The translations under genes were made by a program, and so were the position numbers. A stretch of 28,270 bases of DNA, taken from the NCBI GenBank assembly GCA_964472565.1, contig CAYYNB010000072.1, positions 1-28,270 on the forward strand, written 5' to 3'. The notes under the pieces are model-generated. The model was not told where the DNA came from, ran no database searches, and was given only the letters and a program-made list of their open reading frames with translations. Below, piece by piece: positions 15,281 to 22,807 of the stretch. Numbering within the stretch: the first letter of the stretch is position 1; every line of letters begins with the position of its first letter. The DNA is from DATAMF01 sp964472565. GTDB lineage: Bacteria; Chloroflexota; Anaerolineae; Aggregatilineales; Aggregatilineaceae.

Positions 15281-15523
15281 GTGACCGAACAAAACCCAAA
15301 CGACCTCGATCAAGTGCAGCAGTACCGCAAACTGGTGCTGGAATATGAAGAGTTGGACGAGCAGATCGATGCGCTTTTGGAACGTAATCACGGCGCTACC
15401 GAGAAAATGTCCGACGAGGATTTTGAACGTTACCGGGAACTCGCTAATCATCGGGATTATATCTACAACCAGATGAAAGCGATGGAGCGGCGGATTTTGT
15501 TGGACGACATGGATAGTCGTTGA
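15281..15523 (+). CDS. Small acidic coiled-coil protein, unknown function
   Basis: An 80-residue protein rich in Glu, Asp, Arg and Gln, with no Cys or Trp and no signal peptide or membrane span. Heptad-like spacing of Leu/Tyr/Met (about residues 18-35 and 52-74) suggests a short helical hairpin. The GTG at 15281 is supported by AAGGTG about 8 nt upstream, overlapping the stop codon of the glycosyltransferase, so translation is likely coupled. I do not recognise the family. It may be an accessory of the glycosyltransferase or the downstream PLP enzyme. It is probably real: the frame is open throughout, codon use resembles its neighbours, and it fills a 311-nt gap. Confidence 0.7.
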   Translation: MTEQNPNDLDQVQQYRKLVLEYEELDEQIDALLERNHGATEKMSDEDFERYRELANHRDYIYNQMKAMERRILLDDMDSR

Positions 15524-15584
15524 AGCTGTTGATTCGCGCAGGTTGATCCTGTTTAAAAATACAGTCTACATAGGAGTATTTAAC

Positions 15585-16982
15585 GTGTCTGAACGCAAAC
15601 TCATCACTGGCCCAACTTTTGAAGAAATGCTGCATCCGAATCTCATCGATCCTGCCATTCGGGCGAAAGCGAACGACGCTCGCACCAAAGCGCCGCTGGA
15701 TTCGATCAATCTTTATAATATTTCGTGGCGTGACTACAACAATCAAATTTACTATTTTGTCCTGCCGCCCGAACTTACCGGCGTCGAGACTCCGATTGCG
15801 GTGATGTACGGCGCGCGTTTCCCGTCGGGAAGTCACAAAGTCGGCGCGACCTATTCGGTTTTGCTCGAAAAAGAGTTGTTTGGTGAAGTTGATCCCTGGC
15901 AGCACACGATGGTGTGGCCTTCGACGGGTAATTATGGCATCGGCGGGGCGTATGTCGCGGGGCGGATGGGCTGCAAGAGCATCGTCGTGTTGCCCGAAGA
16001 AATGAGTGCCGAACGGTTCGAAATGATCGAACGATATGGCGCGCAGGTGATCAAAACCGTCGGCTGCGAAAGTAACGTAAAAGAAATCTATGACAAGACC
16101 CACGAGTTGGCGCAAGACCCCAACGTGCGCATTCTCAACCAGTTTGAAGTAATGGGCAACTACCGTTTCCATTACTATGTAACCGGCAATACCTTTATTG
16201 ATCTGGCGCGCGAACTGGCGGAACAGGGGATCGGCAGCGGCAAAGTGTCGGCTTATACCTCAGCGATGGGTAGTTCTGGCACGATTGCGGCGGGCGACCG
16301 GATGAAGCAGGAATGGCCGGATCATAAGATCGTTGGCCTGGAACCGATCCAATGCCCCACGCTGGCGCTCAACGGCTACGGCGGACACGATATTCAGGGC
16401 ATTGGCGACAAGCACGTGACCTGGATTCACAACGTCTTCAACCAGGACGCCGTGATGTGCATTGACGATGTGGACTGCAAGCTGGGCCTGCAAATCTTCG
16501 CGGACGAAGGCGGACGCCGCGCGCTGGTGGATCGTTTCCATATGGACCCCGCGCTGGTCGAACAGCTCTCCTGGTGCATGGGTATCAGCAGCATTTGCAA
16601 TATCTACGGCGCGATCAAAGCGGCCAAACACTACGGTTTTGGCAAGGATGATCTTGTGGTCACGATTGCCACCGACGGCATGGACCGTTATCCCAGCGTG
16701 ATGGACCAGATGCGCCAGAGTCATGGCGTGGTGGACGAAACCGAAGCGGTGGCGCGCGTCCGCAGCCTGTTCTATGGGCTGAAGAATGACTGGGTTTTCG
16801 ATGGCACGATGGACAATCGCCAGCGCTGGCACAACCTGAAGTATTACACCTGGGTGGAGCAGCAGGGCAAAACCGTCCAGGAACTGGATGCACAGCGTGA
16901 TCCGGCGTGGTGGGAACATGAACAGCGCCGCGTTACTGAAATCGACAACAAACTGAAGGAATATCGCGCCGCTCATAAGTAA
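15585..16982 (+). CDS. PLP-dependent fold-type-II enzyme (cysteine synthase / threonine dehydratase superfamily)
   Basis: 465 residues from the chosen start. The PLP lysine lies in PSGSHKVGA (about residues 80-88), the substrate loop in PSTGNYGIGGA, and the phosphate-binding loop in SAMGSSGTIA. The GTG at 15585 is preceded by TAGGAG (15571-15576) with 8-nt spacing; an upstream ATG at 15543 would add 14 residues that do not look conserved. The C-terminal 60 residues are charged and Trp-rich and lie outside the core fold. Members of this superfamily catalyse beta-elimination, beta-replacement or deamination. In the E. coli ygeW locus this niche is filled by diaminopropionate ammonia-lyase (YgeX), but I cannot assign that activity. 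It starts a compact run with the unknown protein and SsnA. Confidence 0.82.
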   Translation: MSERKLITGPTFEEMLHPNLIDPAIRAKANDARTKAPLDSINLYNISWRDYNNQIYYFVLPPELTGVETPIAVMYGARFPSGSHKVGATYSVLLEKELFGEVDPWQHTMVWPSTGNYGIGGAYVAGRMGCKSIVVLPEEMSAERFEMIERYGAQVIKTVGCESNVKEIYDKTHELAQDPNVRILNQFEVMGNYRFHYYVTGNTFIDLARELAEQGIGSGKVSAYTSAMGSSGTIAAGDRMKQEWPDHKIVGLEPIQCPTLALNGYGGHDIQGIGDKHVTWIHNVFNQDAVMCIDDVDCKLGLQIFADEGGRRALVDRFHMDPALVEQLSWCMGISSICNIYGAIKAAKHYGFGKDDLVVTIATDGMDRYPSVMDQMRQSHGVVDETEAVARVRSLFYGLKNDWVFDGTMDNRQRWHNLKYYTWVEQQGKTVQELDAQRDPAWWEHEQRRVTEIDNKLKEYRAAHK

Positions 16983-16996
16983 ATCAGGCAAGGGCA

Positions 16997-17665
16997 ATGT
17001 ACCCGGAAGACCGTGTATTGGTAGGGGTTATCAATCGGAAGCGTGACTTTGACAAAGTCCTGGCTGAAGGTTGGTATCGGATCCCGCAGGGGCGGTTTCC
17101 CAAAGGGATTCAGACCGAGTATGTTGCCTTTTTTTTCAGCCAGGCGTTCAAAGAGCTAAACGGCGGAATTCATTTTTATGCGCCGTTTCAAGGGGTAGAA
17201 CTGGTTCGCCGCCGGGACTTGCTGCCCGAAGAAGCCAGCCACCCCCGCGCCAACGAGCTTTACTACAAAGTGCAGCTTGGAGAACTGCGCCGCAGGGAGA
17301 CTGCTATCTTGAATCCCACCCGGCGCAGTGTTGCGTTTATCTATACAACATGGGATCGGTTTGAGCAGGCGGCGACGTTGGCCGACCTGTACAGCGAAGC
17401 CGATCAGTTCGTGGACCGGATTTTTCACGCGCTGGATCGATCTCATGTGCAAGCCGAGCGGGTTTGGGAGGCGGAACGCGAGGGTGGGGCAGGCCTGCGG
17501 ATCGAATGTAAGAAGGGCACGATCCTGGCTTCGACGACGCCGCACCATGATCAGGTGATTCCGCTCCATATTTCCGATGCGGTGCCGATCAGTGTTAAAA
17601 CCATACTGGAAGCGATTGAAGCATCAGGAGGCCCGCTGATGATTTCTGTACCGATTGAAGAGTGA
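16997..17665 (+). CDS. Conserved-looking protein of unknown function, between the PLP enzyme and SsnA
   Basis: 222 residues with no signal peptide or membrane segment and no family I recognise. Visible features: RIPQGRFPKG near residues 28-37, a Tyr/Phe-rich middle, and AGLRIECKKGT near 165-175, where E170-C-K172 gives an E-x-K like that at the end of a PD-(D/E)XK nuclease core. The preceding Asp cannot be placed with confidence, so a nuclease label would be overreach. It starts 14 nt after the PLP enzyme and ends 4 nt before the SsnA ATG. Strict spacing on both sides argues that it is expressed with them. Confidence 0.75.
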   Translation: MYPEDRVLVGVINRKRDFDKVLAEGWYRIPQGRFPKGIQTEYVAFFFSQAFKELNGGIHFYAPFQGVELVRRRDLLPEEASHPRANELYYKVQLGELRRRETAILNPTRRSVAFIYTTWDRFEQAATLADLYSEADQFVDRIFHALDRSHVQAERVWEAEREGGAGLRIECKKGTILASTTPHHDQVIPLHISDAVPISVKTILEAIEASGGPLMISVPIEE

Positions 17666-17669
17666 AAAA

Positions 17670-19028
17670 ATGACTTTACTGCTTATTCATGCCAATGTCG
17701 TGACCTGGGAAACACCGAACCAGATTCTGGAGAACCACGCACTGTTGATCGAAGAGGGTCGCATCCAACAAATCGGCCCGACAGCAGATTTGCTGGCCCA
17801 ACATCCAGACGCGGAAACCCTCGATGCGCACGGGCAGCTTGCCATGCCTGGCAACATCTGCGCACACACCCATTTTTATGGCGCGTATGCGCGCGGCTTA
17901 GCGATCCCCGGCCCTGCGCCGCGCAACTTTCCCGAAATTTTGCAGCGGTTGTGGTGGCCGCTGGATAAATCGCTGGACGAAAAAGCGGTTCGCTTCAGCG
18001 CGTTAGTCTGTTTAATCGACGCGATCAAACATGGCACAACCACGCTGATCGATCACCATGCCAGCCCGAACTTTATTGACGGCAGCCTGGACGTGATCGC
18101 GGATGCGGTGGACGAAGCCGGACTGCGAGCCGTGCTGTGTTATGAGGTTACGGATCGGGATGGTACAGCGAAGGCTGAAGCGGGAATCCGCGAAAATGTC
18201 CGGTTTCTGCGCGCGGTGAAAGAACGCCCGCTGCTGGCGGCTTCTTTTGGACTGCATGCCAGTCTCACACTCTCCGATGAGACGCTAGAAAAATGCGTTT
18301 CAGCCGCAGCGGGATTGGATACGGGTTTTCATATCCATGTGGCCGAGCACGAAGTCGATGAAGAAGACAGCCTGCAAAAATGCGGGGAACGGATTGTCAA
18401 CCGGCTGCAACGCCTGCATATTCTGGGTCCCAAGACGATTGTGGCGCATGCCGTGCATGTGAACGCGGAAGAACGCGCGATTCTCAAAGAGACGGGCACC
18501 TGGGTGACACACCAGCCGCGTTCGAATATGAACAATGCCGTCGGCGCGGCGGCGCTGGATACGATGTGGGCCGAAGGCATCAAACTCGCGCTTGGCAATG
18601 ATGGTTTCAGCAACAATATGCTCGAAGACTGGAAAGCGGCCTATCTGCTGCATAAGGTGGCAAACCGCGATCCGCGGCTGGCTCCCGGTGATGCGATTGC
18701 CTGCATGGCAACCGAAAACAATGCACGTCTGGCCGAAGTCTTTTTCGCGGGGCAGACGATTGGGAAATTAGCGCCGGGCGCGGCGGCGGATGTGATGCTG
18801 GTCGATTACCATCCCTTCACCCCGCTGACCCCAGGCAACCTGCCCTGGCATATTATTTTTGGGTTTGAAGCATCCATGATCACTACCACGCTTGTCGCCG
18901 GAAAAATCCTGATGCAGGACCGGCAACTGCGCACACTGGACGAGGCCGCTGTTGCGGATGCGGCGCGCGCTTATGCGCCAGTTGTTTGGGAACGTTACCA
19001 GCAGTTTGCTCAGCAAACGCTTAAATGA
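17670..19028 (+). CDS. ssnA: SsnA-type putative aminohydrolase
   Basis: Amidohydrolase-superfamily protein, 452 residues from the ATG at 17670; the TTG at 17655 would overlap the previous gene. Motifs: CAHTHFYGAYARG near the N-terminus (HxH), RLWWPLDKSLDE, LIDHHASPNFIDGSLD, HIHVAEHE, VAHAVH, HQPRSNMNN and ALGNDGFSNNM with the catalytic Asp. RLWW-LD, DHHASP and RSNMNN are shared with E. coli SsnA and separate it from the 8-oxoguanine deaminase upstream. SsnA accompanies YgeW, YgfK and XdhD in selenium-dependent molybdenum hydroxylase loci; its substrate is unproven, presumably an amino-substituted purine or ring-opened product. The F420 reductase gene starts 15 nt after its stop codon. Confidence 0.9.
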   Translation: MTLLLIHANVVTWETPNQILENHALLIEEGRIQQIGPTADLLAQHPDAETLDAHGQLAMPGNICAHTHFYGAYARGLAIPGPAPRNFPEILQRLWWPLDKSLDEKAVRFSALVCLIDAIKHGTTTLIDHHASPNFIDGSLDVIADAVDEAGLRAVLCYEVTDRDGTAKAEAGIRENVRFLRAVKERPLLAASFGLHASLTLSDETLEKCVSAAAGLDTGFHIHVAEHEVDEEDSLQKCGERIVNRLQRLHILGPKTIVAHAVHVNAEERAILKETGTWVTHQPRSNMNNAVGAAALDTMWAEGIKLALGNDGFSNNMLEDWKAAYLLHKVANRDPRLAPGDAIACMATENNARLAEVFFAGQTIGKLAPGAAADVMLVDYHPFTPLTPGNLPWHIIFGFEASMITTTLVAGKILMQDRQLRTLDEAAVADAARAYAPVVWERYQQFAQQTLK

Positions 19029-19043
19029 GGGAGGCATACTTCT

Positions 19044-19721
19044 TTGGAAAACAAGTCGCCAACGGTCATGACTATTGCAGTAGTCGGCGGTACGGGTAAA
19101 GAGGGTTCCGGGCTGGTGCTGCGCTGGGCCAGCAGCGGGTATCGCGTTTTGATCGGCTCGCGCGATGCGGCCAAAGCGGATGCCAAAGCGCAGGAACTTA
19201 ACGGGATTTTAGGTGTAGAAGTGATTCGCGGCCTCAGCAATGAAGACGCCGCCGCTAAAGGCGATGTCGTCGTGTTGAGCGTTCCCTATGCCGCGCATCA
19301 GGAAATCTTGCAGTCCATTTGTCAGGCGGTACAAGGCAAAATTCTGGTTGATCTCACCGTGCCTTTGCAGCCGCCCGCTATTCGAAAGGTCTATATTCCT
19401 GAAGGCAAAGCCGCCGCCCTGGAAACACAGGCCCTGGTTGGTGAGGGGGTGCGCGTGGTGGGTGCATTCCACAATATCAGCGCGGTGCATTTGCACAAGC
19501 TGGATCACGCGGTAGACTGCGACGTGCTGGTTTGCGGCGATGATGCCGACGCCAAAAGCGAGGTGTTCAAGCTGGTTGAAGCTATCCCCGGCATGCGGGC
19601 GGTGGATGCCGGGCCGCTGGTGAATGTCGTAGCGGCTGAGGCTTTAACCCCGGTGATCCTGTATATTAACAAACAGTACAAGGTACCAGGAGCCGGGATT
19701 CGGATTACAGGATTACCGTGA
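19044..19721 (+). CDS. npdG: NADPH-dependent F420 reductase
   Basis: Transfers hydride between NADPH and coenzyme F420 in the cytoplasm (Fno/NpdG family). GGTGKEGSG (15-23) is the dinucleotide loop and IGSRDAAKA (37-45) carries the Ser/Arg typical of NADP preference. VGAFHNISA in the middle lies near the F420 site in known structures. Length (225) is typical. The TTG at 19044 is chosen because GAGGGAGG (19027-19034) precedes it by 9 nt, while the ATG at 19068 has no ribosome binding site; the latter would still keep the whole fold. The gene overlaps cofE by 4 nt. It is the first gene of an F420 operon that follows SsnA without a terminator. Confidence 0.93.
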   Translation: MENKSPTVMTIAVVGGTGKEGSGLVLRWASSGYRVLIGSRDAAKADAKAQELNGILGVEVIRGLSNEDAAAKGDVVVLSVPYAAHQEILQSICQAVQGKILVDLTVPLQPPAIRKVYIPEGKAAALETQALVGEGVRVVGAFHNISAVHLHKLDHAVDCDVLVCGDDADAKSEVFKLVEAIPGMRAVDAGPLVNVVAAEALTPVILYINKQYKVPGAGIRITGLP

Positions 19722-20488
19722 GCGAACGAAAACAACTAACACTGACGGCCCTAACAGGGATACCGTATATTCAGCCGGGTGATGACCTCGCCCGGCTCAT
19801 CGTCTCTAGCCTGGAGCAGGATTCCCTGCGGCTGGAACCCGGCGATGTGCTGGTGATCACATCCAAGCTGGTGTCCAAGTCCGAAGGGCGTTTTGTCGAT
19901 TTGCGAACCGTGACACCATCAGCACGCGCCGTCGAGGTCGGCCAGATGACGAAAAAAGACCCCCGGCTGGTGGAATTGATCCTGGGGGAGTCGTCGGAAA
20001 TTGTGCGGATGCGCGGCGAAGTGCTGATCGTGCGTCATAAACTCGGCTTTACGCTGGCGAACGCGGGGATCGATCATTCGAATGTTGGCAAAGCAGGTGA
20101 AGAATGGGTGCTGCTGCTGCCCGAAAACCCGGATCGTTCCGCGCAGCAGCTTCGAGAGGCATTCGGGCAATTAACGGGCGTGTATCCGGGTATCGTGATC
20201 AGCGATTCGCACGGGCGGCCTTTCCGGGTTGGCACGGTGGGCTTTGCGATTGGACTGGCGGGCTTCCCGGCGATCTGGGATATGCGGGGCATGACCGACC
20301 TGTTTGGGCGTGTGCTGCGCGTGACCATCACCGGATTGGGTGACGAAATCGCGGCGGCAGCGGGTTTGCTCAGTGGGCAGGCAGCCGAAAGCCGCCCGGT
20401 GATTCTGGTGCGCGGCTTGCAACTTCCTGAAGGTGACGGTCAGGCCGCCGATTTGATACGATCTGCGGAGTTTGATCTTTTTCGTTAA
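19718..20488 (+). CDS. cofE: Coenzyme F420-0:L-glutamate ligase
   Basis: Adds gamma-linked glutamates to F420-0 using GTP. Family signatures: LVITSKLVSKSEG (45-57), ANAGIDHSN (114-122), a SDSHGRPFR motif (162-170) and GLGDEIAAAAGL (207-218). It is a single-domain 256-residue CofE, unlike actinobacterial FbiB, which fuses this domain to a nitroreductase; here the nitroreductase is the next gene. Its GTG start overlaps the npdG stop (GTGA). Confidence 0.95.
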   Translation: MSERKQLTLTALTGIPYIQPGDDLARLIVSSLEQDSLRLEPGDVLVITSKLVSKSEGRFVDLRTVTPSARAVEVGQMTKKDPRLVELILGESSEIVRMRGEVLIVRHKLGFTLANAGIDHSNVGKAGEEWVLLLPENPDRSAQQLREAFGQLTGVYPGIVISDSHGRPFRVGTVGFAIGLAGFPAIWDMRGMTDLFGRVLRVTITGLGDEIAAAAGLLSGQAAESRPVILVRGLQLPEGDGQAADLIRSAEFDLFR

Positions 20489-20515
20489 TTTTTCAGGAAA
20501 GGTCAGCCTACCGTC

Positions 20516-21121
20516 ATGAATGCTGCGGGTCTATTTGCTATAATGCAAAGTAGACGCTCGATTCGGCGTTATCAGGATCGCCCGGTGCCGGATGACATCA
20601 TCCGCCGTTTGCTCGACGCGGCGATCTGGGCACCCTCAGCACACAACCGGCAGCCCTGGCGTTTTGCGGTGATCGTCGATCCTGAACGGCGGGCAGGGCT
20701 GGCACGGGCGATGGGGCAACCGTTTCGGACGGATTTAGAAGCAGAGGGGTTAGCGGCTGAAGCTGTTGAGCAGCAGCTGACGCGGTCATACCAACGGATC
20801 AGCCAAGCGCCAGCCCTCATTATGTTGTTTCTGAGCATGAGCCAGATGGACCAGCATTCGAGTCTGGTCCGCCAACAAGGGGAACGTATTTTAGCGATAC
20901 AAAGTGTGGCATTAGCGGCACAAAATCTAATGCTAGCTGCGCACGCAGAAGGGCTGGGAGCCTGTTGGATGTGTGCGCCGCTGTTTTGTCCCGATGTCGT
21001 TCGCGCTGAACTCGATCTACCCGCCGACTGGGAAGCCCAGGCGCTTATCACCCTGGGTTACCCGGCTCAGGAGCGAGTTTCAGAAAGAAGCCTGGTCGAA
21101 ACGAAAACGCTATGGTATTAG
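20516..21121 (+). CDS. Nitroreductase-family protein, probable stand-alone FbiB C-terminal domain (dehydro-F420-0 reductase)
   Basis: A 201-residue FMN nitroreductase fold. RRSIRRYQDRPV (13-24) and APSAHNRQPWRF (39-50) are the typical FMN-binding and active-site segments, and GLGACWM near 147-153 is the second FMN motif. It lies between cofE and cofD and overlaps cofD by 10 nt, which ties it to F420 synthesis. In mycobacteria the same domain at the C-terminus of FbiB reduces dehydro-F420-0, the product of the phosphoenolpyruvate-based route. I infer the same role, so this organism probably builds F420 from PEP. A generic nitroreductase is the alternative. An ATG at 20543 is a possible shorter start. 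Confidence 0.85.
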   Translation: MNAAGLFAIMQSRRSIRRYQDRPVPDDIIRRLLDAAIWAPSAHNRQPWRFAVIVDPERRAGLARAMGQPFRTDLEAEGLAAEAVEQQLTRSYQRISQAPALIMLFLSMSQMDQHSSLVRQQGERILAIQSVALAAQNLMLAAHAEGLGACWMCAPLFCPDVVRAELDLPADWEAQALITLGYPAQERVSERSLVETKTLWY

Positions 21122-22056
21122 ATGCCAAAGTTGTCGCATTTGCTGGTGGCGTCGGGGGGGCAAAACTGGTTTATGGCCTCGCCAGGAAGTTACCACCCGA
21201 ACACTTCACGATTATCGGCAATGTCGCTGATGATCTCGATCTGTTCGGCCTGCATATTTCCCCCGATCTCGATACGGTGATGTATACACTTGCTGGCCTG
21301 GCTAACCCGGCGACAGGGTGGGGGATAACCGGTGAGACGTGGCAGACGGTGGAGATGCTGCGGCGTTATGGCGAGGAGGTGTGGTTTAATCTCGGAGATC
21401 GGGATTTCGCCACACATATTCTCCGCACACAGTGGTTAAAACAAGGGCATTCGCTGACGACCGTCACCGCGCGGCTGCTGGAACGGCTGGGGGTGCATTG
21501 CGCGCTGCTGCCCGTCACCGATGATGTGCTGCGGACGATGGTCGATACAAGAGAATACGGCACACTGCCGTTTCAGGAATATTTTGTCCGCTATCAATGG
21601 CAGCCCACCGCACTCAAGGTGTGGTTTAATGGCATGTATGAAGCGCGGGCAACGACCAAAGTTATAGCAGCCATTCGGGAAGCGGATGTGATTGTGTTCT
21701 GCCCGTCGAATCCGGTGCTGTCGATAGCGCCACTGTTAGCAGTTTCCGGGGTGCGAGAGGCGTTGGTTGAGCGGCACGGGGTCTGTGTGGCCGTGAGTCC
21801 TTTCGTAGGCGGCAAGGCGATCAAAGGTCCCGCCGAAAAGCTGATGCGTGAACTGAACCTGGATATATCGGCGGCGGGTTTGATTGACTATTATGAGGGA
21901 TTGTTAGACGGATTGGTGATTGATAAGCAGGATCAGGAACAGGCAGGGGGCAGCAATATCCCCATTTTGGTGACGGAAACATTCATGAAGACGGAGGATG
22001 ATAAGGTTCGTTTGGCGGAAGAAGTGCTTCGTTGGGTAGGGAGTAGGAAATCATGA
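21112..22056 (+). CDS. cofD: 2-phospho-L-lactate / phosphoenolpyruvyl transferase (F420 synthesis)
   Basis: CofD/FbiA joins the guanylyl-activated three-carbon acid to the deazaflavin FO, giving F420-0 or dehydro-F420-0. Signatures are clear: AGGVGGAKL (11-19), GNVADDLDLFGL (36-47), ISPDLDTVMYTLAG (49-62) and NLGDRDFATH near 103. CPSNPVLSI and SPFVGGKAIKGPA also match the family. Length (314) is typical. It overlaps its neighbours on both sides (10 nt upstream, 4 nt downstream), a sign of translational coupling. With the adjacent nitroreductase, the PEP-derived variant is favoured. Confidence 0.96.
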   Translation: MVLDAKVVAFAGGVGGAKLVYGLARKLPPEHFTIIGNVADDLDLFGLHISPDLDTVMYTLAGLANPATGWGITGETWQTVEMLRRYGEEVWFNLGDRDFATHILRTQWLKQGHSLTTVTARLLERLGVHCALLPVTDDVLRTMVDTREYGTLPFQEYFVRYQWQPTALKVWFNGMYEARATTKVIAAIREADVIVFCPSNPVLSIAPLLAVSGVREALVERHGVCVAVSPFVGGKAIKGPAEKLMRELNLDISAAGLIDYYEGLLDGLVIDKQDQEQAGGSNIPILVTETFMKTEDDKVRLAEEVLRWVGSRKS

Positions 22057-22721
22057 ATATCTGGGCAATTGTCCCGGTCAAACCATTCAATCGCGCGAAA
22101 AGTCGTCTAGCCACCGATCTACTGCCGGATCAGCGCGAACGGCTGGCATCGGCCTTGTTTGTTCGTACCGTGAAACTGCTGGTTGCTCAGTCGAATATTC
22201 AGGGTGTGCTGGTGGTCAGCCGCGACACCAAAGCGCTGTCGATGGCGCGGGATATGGGCGCTCAAACCGTGCAGGAAAGCGGGAATCCAGAGTTGAATTC
22301 GGCTTTGTATCGTGCGACGCAGGTCAGCCGGATGTGGGGGGCCGAAGCGACCCTCGTGGTTCCGGCGGACATTCCCCTGCTGCACGAGGATGACATCGCG
22401 GCCATGTTAAATCTCGGCCAATATCATAATTCAGTGGTGATCGCCCCGGATCGGCACGAACACGGCACCAATATGCTGCTGGTGCATCCACCAGGGCTGA
22501 TCCCCTATTCGTTTGGGCATGAGAGTTTTGCCACCCACCAGCGGCTTGCCCAGGAAAACAATGCTAATGTTTCGCTTTATCATTCGGCACGGGTGTCGCT
22601 GGATATTGATACCCCAACCGATCTGGTTGACTATGCTGAATTGGCAAAGTTACTGGAAGAGCCTATGATCGAGGCGCTGGAAGAATGGCCGGTCACGCGC
22701 GAGTCCACGCTTACCCCATGA
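22053..22721 (+). CDS. cofC: 2-phospho-L-lactate / phosphoenolpyruvate guanylyltransferase
   Basis: CofC/FbiD activates 2-phospholactate or PEP with GTP. The nucleotidyltransferase motif VPVKPFNRAKSRLA (7-20), PADIPLL (104-110), APDRHEHGTNMLL (131-143) and DIDTPTD (184-190) are present. Length (222) is typical. ATGA overlap with cofD. It closes the compact F420 set; FO synthase (fbiC or cofG/cofH) is not in the window and must be elsewhere. Confidence 0.95.
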   Translation: MNIWAIVPVKPFNRAKSRLATDLLPDQRERLASALFVRTVKLLVAQSNIQGVLVVSRDTKALSMARDMGAQTVQESGNPELNSALYRATQVSRMWGAEATLVVPADIPLLHEDDIAAMLNLGQYHNSVVIAPDRHEHGTNMLLVHPPGLIPYSFGHESFATHQRLAQENNANVSLYHSARVSLDIDTPTDLVDYAELAKLLEEPMIEALEEWPVTRESTLTP

Positions 22722-22749
22722 ATGGTGGTAAAATCTGGATTTAAATAAC

Positions 22750-22777
22750 GAAGGGCAGGTTAAAACCTGCTCTTCTT
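22750..22777 (+). terminator. Hairpin at the end of the F420 operon
   Basis: GAAGGGCAGGT (22750-22760) pairs with ACCTGCTCTTC (22765-22775) with one G-T pair and a 4-nt loop, followed by TTG and then an A/T-rich stretch. The 11-bp stem is strong but the T-run is short. It lies 29 nt after the cofC stop and ahead of a strong ribosome binding site, GGGAGGA (22794-22800), of the next gene. Confidence 0.65.
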
Positions 22778-22807
22778 GAAAATCTTTAATTTTGGGAGGA
22801 TCAATTA

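Noticed and set aside
15543..15584. ATG at 15543 as the start of the second PLP enzyme
   Set aside because: The added 14 residues include the ribosome binding site TAGGAG that serves the GTG at 15585.
16997..17665. Label as a restriction-type nuclease
   Set aside because: Only an E-x-K is visible; the preceding acidic residue and core fold could not be established.
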